Part shown: one piece after another, positions 8,132 through 16,999 of the stretch
Layout: every line of letters starts with the position of its first letter
Numbering within the stretch: position 1 is the first letter of the stretch
Source: JADZAI01 sp047602465
GTDB taxonomy: Bacteria > Pseudomonadota > Alphaproteobacteria > Micropepsales > Micropepsaceae
Length of the DNA: 64,000 nucleotides
Reading direction: 5' to 3'
Assembly (NCBI GenBank): GCA_047602465.1
Contig: JASGHF010000002.1
Span: 186,001 to 250,000, forward strand
The notes under the pieces: model-generated
Seen by the model: only the letters and a program-made list of their open reading frames with translations
Told to the model about the DNA's origin: nothing
The model's database searches: none
Translations under genes and position numbers: made by a program

Positions 8132-8767
8132 ATGATCGACGGCAGCCTCCAATCCTGGATCGGCCTGACCTCGGGCGCCGTCGCCCTGGCGTCGTTCATC
8201 CCCTATATCCGCTCGATCCTGCGCGGCCAGACGCGCCCCAACCGGGCAAGCTGGATCATCTGGGCCTTCGCCGAGATCATCACCACCGCCACCTATGCGG
8301 CCTCCGGCGCCGACGCGACCGTCTGGATCGCCGCCGGCTATTCGGTCGGCACCATCACGGTCGCCTCGCTGTCGCTGCGCTATGGCGAGGGCGGCGCTTC
8401 CGCCATCGACGTGATGTGCCTGATAGGCGCCTCGGTCGCGCTGATCCCCTGGCTGGCGCTCGATCAGGCCGAACTGGCGCTCTACATGATCATCTTCGTG
8501 GACGTGCTGGCCGTCTTCCCGACGCTGAAAAAGGCCATCGCCGATCCCGAGAGCGAGGATCGCACCTACTGGTCGCTCTCGTTCCTGGCCGCGATCATCA
8601 ATCTCTTCGCCATCGACCGCTGGGCGCCCGAGATCGCGGCTTTCCCCATCTATTGTTTCCTTGGCGCCGGCGCGATCGTGGCGGCTCTCTACTCGCACAG
8701 CCTCATCCGTGCGCTGCGCGTGCGCCAACCTGCCCTTCCGGCTTCCGTACCCAACCTCCAGTCATAG
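8132..8767 (+). CDS. PQ-loop/SemiSWEET-like multi-pass membrane protein, function unknown
   Basis: The 211-residue product has about seven hydrophobic helices and no soluble domain. The first repeat ('SGAVALASFIPYIRSILRGQ' followed by 'SWIIWAF') resembles the PQ-loop pattern in which a proline-ended first helix is followed by a short basic loop and an SxxxW/F helix; a similar arrangement recurs later ('FVDVLAVFPTLKKAI', 'TYWSLSFLAAI'). PQ-loop proteins include small sugar transporters. I prefer ATG 8132; an in-frame TTG at 8111 is possible but has no better ribosome binding site. The gene ends 4 bp before the SET gene. Confidence 0.7.
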   Translation: MIDGSLQSWIGLTSGAVALASFIPYIRSILRGQTRPNRASWIIWAFAEIITTATYAASGADATVWIAAGYSVGTITVASLSLRYGEGGASAIDVMCLIGASVALIPWLALDQAELALYMIIFVDVLAVFPTLKKAIADPESEDRTYWSLSFLAAIINLFAIDRWAPEIAAFPIYCFLGAGAIVAALYSHSLIRALRVRQPALPASVPNLQS

Positions 8768-8771
8768 CGCC

Positions 8772-9272
8772 ATGTTGACCATCAAGACTGAGCTGAAAGC
8801 CAGCGCCCTGCACGGTATTGGCCTGTTCACCGCACAGCGGATACCGGCGGGAACGGTCGTGTGGCGTTTCGACCCGCTCTTCGACCTGCACTTCCCCGAC
8901 GCCGCCTACGAAGCGGCGCCGCCGGTTCAGAAGCATCACATCGACTATTACGGCTTCCTGTCCAAGGCGACGCGCGAGCACATCTACTCGCTCGACGACA
9001 GCCGCTTCATGAACCACTCCGACGCGCCCAACATGATCGTCACCTATGGCGCTGGCCAGGGCGAGCCGACCATGGTGGCGCGGCGCGACATCGCGCCCGG
9101 CGAAGAGATCACCGTGAACTATCACGACCTCTGCCACGCCGATGACATCGCGCTCGCCTATTTCAAGGCCGAGCCGCCGGCTTCGGTCCGCTCGATCGGC
9201 CCCCGCCCGTCGCAGCGCCGGACCGAACAGGATGACGAAGCCGCCCGCATCCGGCAGACTGGCGCTCCCTGA
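8772..9272 (+). CDS. SET domain-containing protein
   Basis: The 166-residue protein is mostly a SET fold: N-terminal 'GIGLFTAQRIPAGTVVWRFDP', the pseudoknot motif 'RFMNHSDAPN' and the closing 'GEEITVNYHDL' with catalytic-type tyrosine. SET domains bind S-adenosylmethionine and methylate lysines; bacterial stand-alone examples have mostly unknown targets. I take ATG 8772, because the fold begins immediately after it and the upstream in-frame extension overlaps the previous gene. It probably shares a transcript with the membrane protein before it and the two tiny ORFs after it. Confidence 0.85.
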   Translation: MLTIKTELKASALHGIGLFTAQRIPAGTVVWRFDPLFDLHFPDAAYEAAPPVQKHHIDYYGFLSKATREHIYSLDDSRFMNHSDAPNMIVTYGAGQGEPTMVARRDIAPGEEITVNYHDLCHADDIALAYFKAEPPASVRSIGPRPSQRRTEQDDEAARIRQTGAP

Positions 9273-9287
9273 CCCGGAGCGCCGAGC

Positions 9288-9434
9288 ATGAGTGCCGTCT
9301 GGATCGCCCTGCCCGGCGTCTTCGCGGCGCTGATCCCGGTTTTCGTCCTCGCGGCGAAGAGATCCCGGCAAACCGGGGCCTCGCTCGCCACCGGCGCCGA
9401 TGACGGTGGAAGCGACCAGGGACTATCCGCATGA
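9288..9434 (+). CDS. Small membrane protein, 48 residues
   Basis: ATG 9288 opens a 48-codon frame with one hydrophobic helix near the N-terminus (WIALPGVFAALIPVFVLA, residues 5-22), then a basic turn (KRSR) and a polar tail. It begins 15 bases after the SET gene and its stop overlaps the next ORF's start as ATGA. The preceding GGAGC at 9276-9280 is a plausible ribosome binding site. Too short to assign; the topology and coupling support a real gene. Confidence 0.5.
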   Translation: MSAVWIALPGVFAALIPVFVLAAKRSRQTGASLATGADDGGSDQGLSA

Positions 9435-9580
9435 AATGGATCGCAGGCGCGCTTCTGATCGCTTTTGTCGGCCTGCTGCTGCGCGGCTATCTGCGCTCGG
9501 GCCATCTCAGGGACAGCGATGGAGAGCGCAATCGCCCGGAAGTCAGCGGATCGAGATTTTGGGGCAGAGGCGGCTCGTAG
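9431..9580 (+). CDS. Small membrane protein, 49 residues
   Basis: This frame starts at ATG 9431 inside the stop of the previous small ORF (ATGA), a sign of translational coupling. It encodes one N-terminal hydrophobic helix (WIAGALLIAFVGLLLRGYL) and a charged, glycine-rich tail ending in FWGRGGS. No similarity recognised. The pair may form a small membrane complex, but this is inferred only from arrangement. Confidence 0.5.
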   Translation: MKWIAGALLIAFVGLLLRGYLRSGHLRDSDGERNRPEVSGSRFWGRGGS

Positions 9581-9625
9581 AGGTTTGAGGCGGTCACAGC
9601 GGCGACCGCCCCGGTACCCCGTCCC

Positions 9626-11695
9626 TCAGGCTGCGCGCATCTGCGCCAGCGCCTGCTCCGCCGGACGCCCGGTCAACTCGGCGAGGTGATCGAACCGCGC
9701 CGTATAGCCGCCGACGCCCTGCGTCGCCGACCGCAACTCCACGATCAGCGATTGCAGCTCCGATTGCGGAATTTCCGCCCGCACCACATCCCAGCCGCTC
9801 CAGCCCTCGCGGGCATCGAACCCCAGAATATGTCCCCGGCGGCTGGAAACCATCCCGTTCACCGCCGCCGTCGCGCCTGACGGCACCGCGATCTCCACCG
9901 CCATCACCGGCTCCAGCAGCACCGGCGAACAGTTCGGCAGCGCTTCGTGCATCGCCTGCCGTCCCGCGATGATGAAGGCCTCATTCGACGAATCCACATC
10001 GTGATACTTGCCGTCCGTCAGCGCCACGGCGACATCCACCACCGGGAAGCCGAACGCGCCTTTCGCCAGCGCCTCCCGCGCCCCGCGCTCGACCGAGGGG
10101 ATGTACTGGCGCGGCACCGCCCCGCCCGTCACCTTGTCCTCGAACTGGAAGCCCTCGCCGCGCGACAACGGCCGGATATCCACCGTGATATCCGCGAACT
10201 GCCCGTGTCCGCCCGACTGCTTCTTGTGACGGGCGTGCTGGGTCGCGCCTTTGCGGATCGTCTCGCGATAAGGCACGCGCGGCGGGCGCGACGTCACCTT
10301 CAGCCCGAACTTCGAGGCCAGCCGGTCCATCGCCACCTTCAGGTGAATCTCGCCCTGTCCGCTCAGCACCAGTTCGTGCGTCTCCGCATCGTGCCGGACG
10401 GCCAGCGAGGGGTCTTCCTCCGCCAGCTTGTGCAGCGCCGCCGTCAGCTTCACCTCGTCCTTGCGGTCGGCCACCTCGATCGCCAGCGCATGCACCGGCT
10501 CGGCCGTCGCACCGCGCGGCACGGCGAATGACGATTTGCCCGTCGACAGCGTGTCGCCGGTCGCCACCGGCTCCAGCCGGCCGAACGCCACCAGATCGCC
10601 GGCTGCGCCAAACCCCGTCTTCGTCATCTTGTCGCCGAACGGCGCGAACACCCCGCCGATACGCGCTTCCGCGCCGTCGCCGCGCAGGACCGTTGCGCCG
10701 TCCTTGATCGTCCCGGCCAGCACCCGCGTCAGCGACAGCTTCCCCTGCGGCGAGTGAACCGTCTTCAGGACATAGGCCGCGTCCTGCCCGTTGACGCCCA
10801 GCCGCGCCGCCGTCGCCTTCACATCCGGCACGTCGTGACGCAGCGCCTTCAGCAGACGCCGCACGCCATTGTCGTTCTCGGCGCTGCCCATCAGCACCGG
10901 CACGATCTGTCCCGCACCTGTCTCCTTCACCAGATCAGCGAAGACCTCGTCCTGCGGCGGCTCGATATCGCTCAGCAGCTCTTCCATCAGATGATCGTCA
11001 TGATCGGCCAGCGTCTCCAGCATCTGGTAACGCGCCGACTTCTCGCGCTCGGCCAGATCGCCCGGCATCGCCACGATCTCGGACGGCGCGTGATCGCGGT
11101 AGTGATACGCCCGCTCCATCGCCAGATCGACGAAGCCGGTCACCTGCCCGCCCTCGCGGATCGGCACCTGACGCAGCACCAGCGGCGCGGCGCTCATCGG
11201 CTGCAGGCTTTCCAGCAGCTCGGCCATCCGTCCCTTCGCCTTGTCGATCTTGTTGACGAAGATCATGCGCGGCACGCCCGCCGCCTCCAGCGCCTTCAGA
11301 TAAGGCTGCAGCATCAGCGCCTTCGCCGGATCTGGCTCAGCCACCACGATCGCCGCGTCGCAGGCCGCGACGGCGTTCAGCGTGTCGGCCAGGAACTCGA
11401 TCGAGCCGGGGCAATCGACAAAGGCATAGCTGTCGCCCAGCCAGCTCGTCACCACGGCATTGGGTTCGGTCGACATCTGCCGCGCGCGCGCCTCGGCGCT
11501 GGCGTCGCCGACAGTATTGCCCGCGCTCACTGCGCCCTTGCGCGTCGTCGCGCCGGTCGCATGCAGCAGGCTCTCCAGAAGGGATGTCTTGCCGGACCCG
11601 TAAGGCCCGACGATCGCGATCATGCGCGGGCCGCAATTCTTCGGCCCGCCATCTTGTCTGCCGGTTTTGATGCCTTTGGCGTTGGATTCGCTCAT
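9626..11695 (-). CDS. Elongation factor G-like GTPase (EF-G paralogue)
   Basis: The 689-residue protein has all EF-G domains. The G domain carries P-loop 'GPYGSGKTSL', G3 'DCPGSIEF' in place of the canonical DTPGHVDF, and G4 'VNKIDK'. Domain II ('LTRVLAGTIKDGATV'), III, IV ('HARHKKQSGGHGQFAD', 'GYTARFDH') and V follow. The altered switch II (Ser-Ile instead of His-Val) is the mark of the second EF-G class found in many alphaproteobacteria and actinobacteria, which is not the main translocase; its role is uncertain. It is not next to rpsL/rpsG/tuf, consistent with a paralogue rather than fusA. Confidence 0.92.
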   Translation of the reverse strand: MSESNAKGIKTGRQDGGPKNCGPRMIAIVGPYGSGKTSLLESLLHATGATTRKGAVSAGNTVGDASAEARARQMSTEPNAVVTSWLGDSYAFVDCPGSIEFLADTLNAVAACDAAIVVAEPDPAKALMLQPYLKALEAAGVPRMIFVNKIDKAKGRMAELLESLQPMSAAPLVLRQVPIREGGQVTGFVDLAMERAYHYRDHAPSEIVAMPGDLAEREKSARYQMLETLADHDDHLMEELLSDIEPPQDEVFADLVKETGAGQIVPVLMGSAENDNGVRRLLKALRHDVPDVKATAARLGVNGQDAAYVLKTVHSPQGKLSLTRVLAGTIKDGATVLRGDGAEARIGGVFAPFGDKMTKTGFGAAGDLVAFGRLEPVATGDTLSTGKSSFAVPRGATAEPVHALAIEVADRKDEVKLTAALHKLAEEDPSLAVRHDAETHELVLSGQGEIHLKVAMDRLASKFGLKVTSRPPRVPYRETIRKGATQHARHKKQSGGHGQFADITVDIRPLSRGEGFQFEDKVTGGAVPRQYIPSVERGAREALAKGAFGFPVVDVAVALTDGKYHDVDSSNEAFIIAGRQAMHEALPNCSPVLLEPVMAVEIAVPSGATAAVNGMVSSRRGHILGFDAREGWSGWDVVRAEIPQSELQSLIVELRSATQGVGGYTARFDHLAELTGRPAEQALAQMRAA

Positions 11696-11982
11696 GCGTG
11701 TCTCCTCTTCGCGGTCGAGCGTGAAGAGCGCAGCACCTCAGACGCAGTGACTGCGCTCTGATGAGCCGGAGAGGCGCGCGCGAGAGCGGCGTGGAGGCCT
11801 TCCCGATGCCGTAACGTCACGCCTCTTTCGGCGCGACTGCAAGCAAATGAGTCGCTGCATTGCAGCGAACGGGCCGTTCCAGACGAAACGTCGCAACGTC
11901 CGGGAATGGACCGTCACGGGATGCGCCGGCGGCCGGATCGCCGCACGCCTCGGCTCGCCCTTCCCGCGATAGCGGGCGGTAT
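11696..11982. other. Non-coding gap between two minus-strand genes
   Basis: The 287 bp contain a 7-bp inverted repeat AGCGCAG...CTGCGCT (about 11727-11757) shortly upstream of the EF-G paralogue start, which may be part of its leader. No coding frame or RNA gene was recognised. Confidence 0.4.
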
Positions 11983-13025
11983 CTAGAAGACCGGCTTCAT
12001 CGTCCTGATGACGCCATCCGGTCCGACATGGATCACACGATAGGCGGTCGTGCCGCCATAGACCGACCCATCCGGCGCGAAGCCGAAGCCCTCGAAGTAT
12101 TCCGGCCAGCCTTCCCTCTGGTCGGCTTCGAACGTCTTGCTCGCGCCGTCTGCGGCGGCATAGGTCGATCCGTCGCGCAGAGAGCCGCCGGCGAAGGTCT
12201 TTCCGTCGCGCGACACGCCGAAACCATAGAGATAGCTGACCGGCAACACGAACACCGACGCCGTCCCATCCGCCGTGACCTTCAGGTTCACATTGCTGTA
12301 GCCGGCGAAATAGGCCGTCCCGTCCACGATCGAACCCGACAGCGCGTCATAGGTACCGTACCAGGTGGTCGCCCGGCCGGTCTCGTTGCCCGACCCGTCC
12401 AGGCGCACGACATCCGACGCATACCCGTCGTTCTTCTGCTCGAACTCGGCCTCCGCAGCGCCGTCGAGATCGGCAGGCGCGTCAGTCTTGGTCTCGGCCG
12501 TCGTTTCGGTGCGCTCCGTCAGCACGGCATAGGACGTGCCGTCTGCTGCGGCGACGATCGAGGCGCCCTTGCCCTTCAGGCTGCCTTCCGCCTTCTTCGA
12601 TCCGTCGCCCAGCGCATAGATGATCACCGGCGTCGACGCATCGGCGTCATAGCCGGCGCGCCCCATCGCGGCGACGACATCGCCGTCCGCCGCAAACGCC
12701 ACCGCCTCGGCGCCTTCGACTGTCGCCTTCACGCTCCAGTCCGACGCGGCGAAGAAGGTGAGCCGCGCATCCGTATCCCACACCGCCAGCGTCTGGCCGT
12801 CCTTGCTGAACACCGCCTCCAGCGGATTGAGGTTCAGCGAGATACGCTGCTTCACCTCCAGCGTCGCCGGATCGACGACATACAGAACCCGGTTGTCGCC
12901 CAGCGCGACGACCATCGCCCCATCCGGCGACACCGCAATCGCACCCAGCGCGTTCTTCGGCGTCGCCGCAGCGGCGACAGACATCAGCGCAGTGCGGCCA
13001 GCAGCGAAACGATCAGCGACTTCAT
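11983..13025 (-). CDS. Beta-propeller-like exported protein, frameshifted in the signal peptide
   Basis: The main frame encodes about 330 residues of WD40/NHL-like blades: 'AIAVSPDGAMVVALGDNRV', 'AVFSKDGQTLAVWD', 'YGFGVSRDGKTFAGGS', 'GFGFAPDGSVYGG'. Its only in-frame upstream start is TTG 13029 with a non-signal N-terminus (MHEVADRF). One frame over, ATG 13025 with GGGGA spaced 5 bases before it gives MKSLIVSLLAALR and then stops. Adding one G near 12990 (CTGCGCTG to CTGGCGCTG) joins it to LMSVAAAATP, a textbook signal peptide. I conclude a one-base deletion, real or a sequencing error. Function unknown; periplasmic if intact. Confidence 0.7.
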
Positions 13026-13156
13026 GCAATTCCCCGCATATCGGACAATGTCCGCGCCATCCCGGATCGAAAACCTATCCCTCATCCCCCATTTCGGGGA
13101 TGCGTCAGAACGCGCAGCCCGTGCGCAGCCCGGCGGCCTCGTTTAGTGTCGCGCCC

Positions 13157-13921
13157 GTGACTCGCATTTCCGCCCGCTTCGGCCTCGCCCTGGCCGCTCT
13201 GATGGCCGCCCTGCCGGCGGCTGCGGAGCCTGCCGCCGACGCCGCGGCGATCCTGAAGAAAGCCCTCGCCGCCAAGCCCTGCCCGGCCTTCGAGACGGCC
13301 CAGGGCTGGGTCATCCATCGCTCGTCGCCGGTCTCGGACCTCACGGGCGCGGCGTCGGAACAGGTGACGGCGGTGGATCGCAGCCGCCGCCGCTATGTCT
13401 CGATCATCCGCCAGACCAGGCCTGACACGGAGGGCATCTGGCGCGTCACCCGCTTCGCCTATGGCGATGGCCAGTTCTATGCCTGCTCGGCCGATGCCGC
13501 CGAATCCTGCGCGCTTCAGCCGCTCGCGTCGGATGAGGTGCCGCCGGAGGACATCACCAGCGCCTGGGTCGCGCTGGGCGATCTGCGCGCCTCCGATCAT
13601 GGCGGCGCGGCGGTGACGCTCGCTGAAGTCCCCGCCGGCGTCGTCAACGCCATCGCCGCGATCTCGCTCACCCCCCAGGGCGGGCGCCCCTATATCCTCT
13701 ATATCGGCGAGGACGGGGCGATCATCGCCACCGACATGCAGGCGCCCTCGCATACGGTCCGCACCTGGCTCGGCGATTTTCAGGAGATCGCCGGCTGCTC
13801 GACGCCCACCACCATGCGGGTCGAAATCCTGCCCGACAGGGCCGGCCAGTATCTCGTCTGGCAGCTCCGGCGCTTCGACTATCGCAGCTCCATGACGCCC
13901 GAAGACACCGCCTTCGACTGA
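13157..13921 (+). CDS. Exported protein of unknown function
   Basis: GTG 13157 gives 254 residues beginning with a signal peptide (ISARFGLALAALMAALPAAA, cleavage after AAA or AEP). The mature part has a paired-cysteine segment ('YACSADAAESCALQPL'), a conserved-looking N-terminal cysteine ('KPCPAFETAQGW') and a C-terminal 'EIAGCSTPTTMRVEI'. The four cysteines suggest disulfides in the periplasm. I recognise no domain. The frame is open further upstream, but that extension is antisense to the propeller gene and lacks a signal peptide. Confidence 0.65.
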   Translation: MTRISARFGLALAALMAALPAAAEPAADAAAILKKALAAKPCPAFETAQGWVIHRSSPVSDLTGAASEQVTAVDRSRRRYVSIIRQTRPDTEGIWRVTRFAYGDGQFYACSADAAESCALQPLASDEVPPEDITSAWVALGDLRASDHGGAAVTLAEVPAGVVNAIAAISLTPQGGRPYILYIGEDGAIIATDMQAPSHTVRTWLGDFQEIAGCSTPTTMRVEILPDRAGQYLVWQLRRFDYRSSMTPEDTAFD

Positions 13922-14015
13922 CCTTGCGGCGGCAGGTCGCGTGGCGGTCCTTGCCGCACCCTGAATTGCGACGCCACTCCCCCGTGATGGTCCGCGAAGG
14001 CGGACCATCCACGCC

Positions 14016-15236
14016 TTACTTCAAGCTCGCGCAGAACCGCTGGATGCGCTCGCACGCTTTCGTCAGCGCCTCGGTCGAGGTCGCATAGGAGATGCGGAAG
14101 AACGGCGAGAGGCCGAACGCCGAACCCTGCACCACCGCGACGCTCTCCGTTTCCAGCAGCTCGGAAACGAAATCGTCGTCGCTCTCGATCACCTTGCCCG
14201 ACGGCGCGGTCTTGCCGATCGTTCCGGCGCAGGACGGATACACATAGAACGCCCCCTCCGGCTTGGGGCACACCAGCCCCGTCGCCTGGTTCAGCATCGA
14301 GACCACCAGATCGCGGCGCTGCTCGAACACCGCCGCGCGCTCCTTGATGAAGTCCTGCGGACCGTTCAGCGCTTCCACCGCCGCCCACTGGTTCATGCCG
14401 GCGACATTGCTCGCCGACTGCGACTGCAGCTTCGCCATCGCCTTGATCAGCGGCTCCGGCCCGGCGCAATAGCCGATGCGCCAGCCGGTCATCGCATAGG
14501 CCTTGGAGACGCCGTTCATCGTCAGCGTCCGCTCGTAGAGCTTCGGCTCGACTTCGGCGATCGTGCAGAACTTGAACCCGTCATAGACGAGGTGTTCGTA
14601 CATATCGTCGGTCAGCACCCACACATGCGGATGGCGCAGCAGCACGTCCGCCAGCGCCTGCAGGTCTTCGCGGCTGTAGCAAGCGCCCGACGGGTTCGAC
14701 GGCCCGTTCAGCAGAAACCACTTGGTCCTAGGCGTGATCGCCGCCTCAAGCTGCGCCGCCGTCAGGCGAAAACCGTTCTCGGCCGTCGTCTTCAGAACCA
14801 CCGGCTCGGCGCCCGCCAGCAGCACGATATCAGGATAGCTCACCCAGTAGGGCGCCGGGATGATCACCTCGTCGCCCGGGTTCAGCGTCGCCATGAAGGC
14901 GTTGTAGATGATCGCCTTGCCGCCCGGCGCGACGAAGGTCTGCGCCGGCGTGTAGTCCAGATTGTTCTCGCGCTTGAACTTCGCGGCGATGGCCTTGCGC
15001 AGCTCGGGGATGCCCTCGACCGGCTCGTATTTCGTCTTGCCGTCGCGGATCGCCTTGATCCCGGCTTCCTTGATGTTGTCCGGCGTGTCGAAGTCCGGCT
15101 CGCCCGCGCCCAGGCCGATCACGTCGCGGCCAGCCGCTTTCAGATCGCGCGCCTTCTGCGTCACCGCGATGGTGGCGGAGGGCTTGATGCGGTCGAGGGC
15201 GCGGCTCAGGAAGCCGGGCGGCAGGGCGGCGGACAT
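14016..15236 (-). CDS. aspC: Aspartate aminotransferase, class I PLP-dependent
   Basis: The 406-residue protein is a full-length fold-type I aminotransferase of the alphaproteobacterial AspAT (Ib) type. It shows 'GAGEPDFDTP' at the N-terminus, 'NGPSNPSG' near 178-184, the aspartate in 'VLTDDMYEHL', Schiff-base Lys245 in 'NGVSKAYAMTGWRIGY', and the C-terminal 'FFRISYATS' arginine that binds the substrate carboxylate. It interconverts aspartate/2-oxoglutarate and oxaloacetate/glutamate in the cytosol; some members also use prephenate. I start at ATG 15236 (MSAALPPGFLSRALDRIKPS), the standard family N-terminus, not further upstream. Confidence 0.95.
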   Translation of the reverse strand: MSAALPPGFLSRALDRIKPSATIAVTQKARDLKAAGRDVIGLGAGEPDFDTPDNIKEAGIKAIRDGKTKYEPVEGIPELRKAIAAKFKRENNLDYTPAQTFVAPGGKAIIYNAFMATLNPGDEVIIPAPYWVSYPDIVLLAGAEPVVLKTTAENGFRLTAAQLEAAITPRTKWFLLNGPSNPSGACYSREDLQALADVLLRHPHVWVLTDDMYEHLVYDGFKFCTIAEVEPKLYERTLTMNGVSKAYAMTGWRIGYCAGPEPLIKAMAKLQSQSASNVAGMNQWAAVEALNGPQDFIKERAAVFEQRRDLVVSMLNQATGLVCPKPEGAFYVYPSCAGTIGKTAPSGKVIESDDDFVSELLETESVAVVQGSAFGLSPFFRISYATSTEALTKACERIQRFCASLK

Positions 15237-15396
15237 CGTCGTGACTCGTCTGAGAAGAAAATTGAACGCGCGAGCGCATATCAGGTGACGGCGCGCACGA
15301 AAAGCGCGCTGCCGCATTTCGGCCCTATTTGGGCTTCCGCGCCGCCGCATTCACCCTGCGAAGTGACGCTCCACGCATATCGAGCAGGGGAGCGCC

Positions 15397-15933
15397 ATGA
15401 ACGACGACCGCACGACCCGTATCCGAGCGGCCGCCGAACCGTCCGAGGCCGGGCTCGACGTGTGGCTGCCGGTCCTTGTGGCCATCGCGGCGGCGTTCTT
15501 CCTGCTCCTGTCGGCCAACGCCCAGACGGCCGCCCCCCGCCCCATCTACGACGCCCAGCGCTTCGTGATGACCGAGGCCGAACGCACCGCGCTCGAGGAA
15601 GGCGCAGCCCGCCTTGCCGATGCTGCTGCCGCGCTGGAGGAAACCCGTGTGCGCCTGGTGCCCGGGCATGTCGAGATGCGCGCATTGCCGGCTCTGGCCG
15701 CCGTGCAGGTGGCGACGCCGCGCTATACCCCCTCCTACACCCGAACCTACACGCCGCCCGCCGCGCGCCCGGTGCTGATTTCGGGCGCCGCCGGGTCAGA
15801 CGCATCGGCGGGTTGGGGCCGTCTGGTTCTCGCCATCATGATTGCGGCGATGCTCGGCGGCGCGCTTGTCATGCTTGATCGCACATGGCGCCGCACCGGC
15901 CCGGTTCTGCCGCTGGAGAAGGCGGCCGCCTGA
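15397..15933 (+). CDS. Two-pass membrane protein of unknown function
   Basis: The 178-residue product has a hydrophobic helix at about 25-43 (VWLPVLVAIAAAFFLLLSA) and a second near 142-158 (LVLAIMIAAMLGGALVML). A predicted helical and Pro/Thr/Tyr-rich periplasmic stretch lies between them ('TPRYTPSYTRTYTPP'). A good ribosome site (AGGGGAG) precedes ATG 15397. No known domain. It is divergent from the aminotransferase and convergent with the glycosyltransferase, so it stands alone. Confidence 0.65.
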   Translation: MNDDRTTRIRAAAEPSEAGLDVWLPVLVAIAAAFFLLLSANAQTAAPRPIYDAQRFVMTEAERTALEEGAARLADAAAALEETRVRLVPGHVEMRALPALAAVQVATPRYTPSYTRTYTPPAARPVLISGAAGSDASAGWGRLVLAIMIAAMLGGALVMLDRTWRRTGPVLPLEKAAA

Positions 15934-15942
15934 AGCCGCGCC

Positions 15943-16998
15943 TCACCGGCCCGCCACCATCCGGTACACTGCAGCCGTCGCCGCTGCCGTCGCCTGCCAC
16001 GAATATCCGGCTGCCTGCGCTCGCCCCGCCAGACGCAAACTCTCGCGCAGCGTTTCGTCGTGCAGCACGCGTACGAGCTGCGCCTCCAGCGTCCCGCCAT
16101 CGGCCGGGTCGAACCACAGCGCCGCCTCGCCGGCCACCTCGCGCTGCGCGGCGATGGCGGACGCCACCACCGGCGCGCCGTACTGCATCGCCTCCAGCAC
16201 CGGCAACCCGAAGCCCTCGGCCAGCGACGGCGCGATCAGGCAGATCGCATGGGCGTAGGCGGCGATCAGCTCGTCGTCCGACACCTGCGTCTGCGCCGTC
16301 CGCGCCGCCAGTCCCGCCCCGGCCAGCGCCGCGCGCTCCTCGTCCGTCGGCTTGCCCCCGCCCGCCAGCACCAGCATCAGCGACGGATCGGCGCTCAGCG
16401 CCCGCCCGATCGCCGGGATCATCGGCAGCACGTTCTTGTAATGCCCGCGCCGCCCGACGATCAGCACATAGCGCCCGCTATTCTTCGCGAACCACCCGCC
16501 CGGCACGATCCGCGACGGCGCCGCCGCCTCCGGCGTCACGATCACCCGGTCCTCCGGCAGCTTCCACAATTCCAGCACATCGTCCCGCGTCGCCCGGCTC
16601 GGCACGACGATGGCGTCCGCACGCGCGGCCAGCCTGCGCTTGGCGTAGTGCGCCCCGGCAATCGCCGGAAAGCGATCGCCCCATTTTTCGGGGATCATGT
16701 CGTGGACTGTCAGCACCCGCGCTTTGGCGTTCAGCATCGGCGGCTGCCAGAAGGCGGTCGAATGGTGGATGTCCGACTTCCAGAACGCCGCCCGCGCCAT
16801 GTTCGCGGCGAAGGCCGTCCGCCGCCGCCCGATGAAGCGCCGCTTCACCCCCGGCGGCCCCTCGCCATACCCGCCCGAAAAGGCGATGCGTATGCCCTCT
16901 TCCTGCTTCAGCGCCGCCATCAGCTGCGTCTGATAGGTGGCGATGCCGCCCGGCGGCCAGCCATAGATCAGCGCGTCGAACCCGATGGTCAGCGTCAC
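15943..16998 (-). CDS. Glycosyltransferase family 4 (GT-B) protein
   Basis: The 351-residue protein has the GT-B layout. The N-terminal domain ends in 'LTVHDMIPEKW' and 'ADAIVVPSRATRDDV'; the C-terminal nucleotide-sugar domain has 'YVLIVGRRGHYKN', 'LVLAGGG' and the E-x7-E-type motif 'PSLAEGFGLPVLEAMQYGAPVVAS'. Family 4 enzymes transfer sugars from NDP- or lipid-linked donors, typically for polysaccharides or lipopolysaccharide. No other polysaccharide genes are nearby, so acceptor and product are unknown. The stop is one base from the start of the next minus-strand coding region's stop, suggesting co-transcription with the DUF486 gene upstream. Confidence 0.9.
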   Translation of the reverse strand: MTLTIGFDALIYGWPPGGIATYQTQLMAALKQEEGIRIAFSGGYGEGPPGVKRRFIGRRRTAFAANMARAAFWKSDIHHSTAFWQPPMLNAKARVLTVHDMIPEKWGDRFPAIAGAHYAKRRLAARADAIVVPSRATRDDVLELWKLPEDRVIVTPEAAAPSRIVPGGWFAKNSGRYVLIVGRRGHYKNVLPMIPAIGRALSADPSLMLVLAGGGKPTDEERAALAGAGLAARTAQTQVSDDELIAAYAHAICLIAPSLAEGFGLPVLEAMQYGAPVVASAIAAQREVAGEAALWFDPADGGTLEAQLVRVLHDETLRESLRLAGRAQAAGYSWQATAAATAAVYRMVAGR

Positions 16999-16999
16999 G

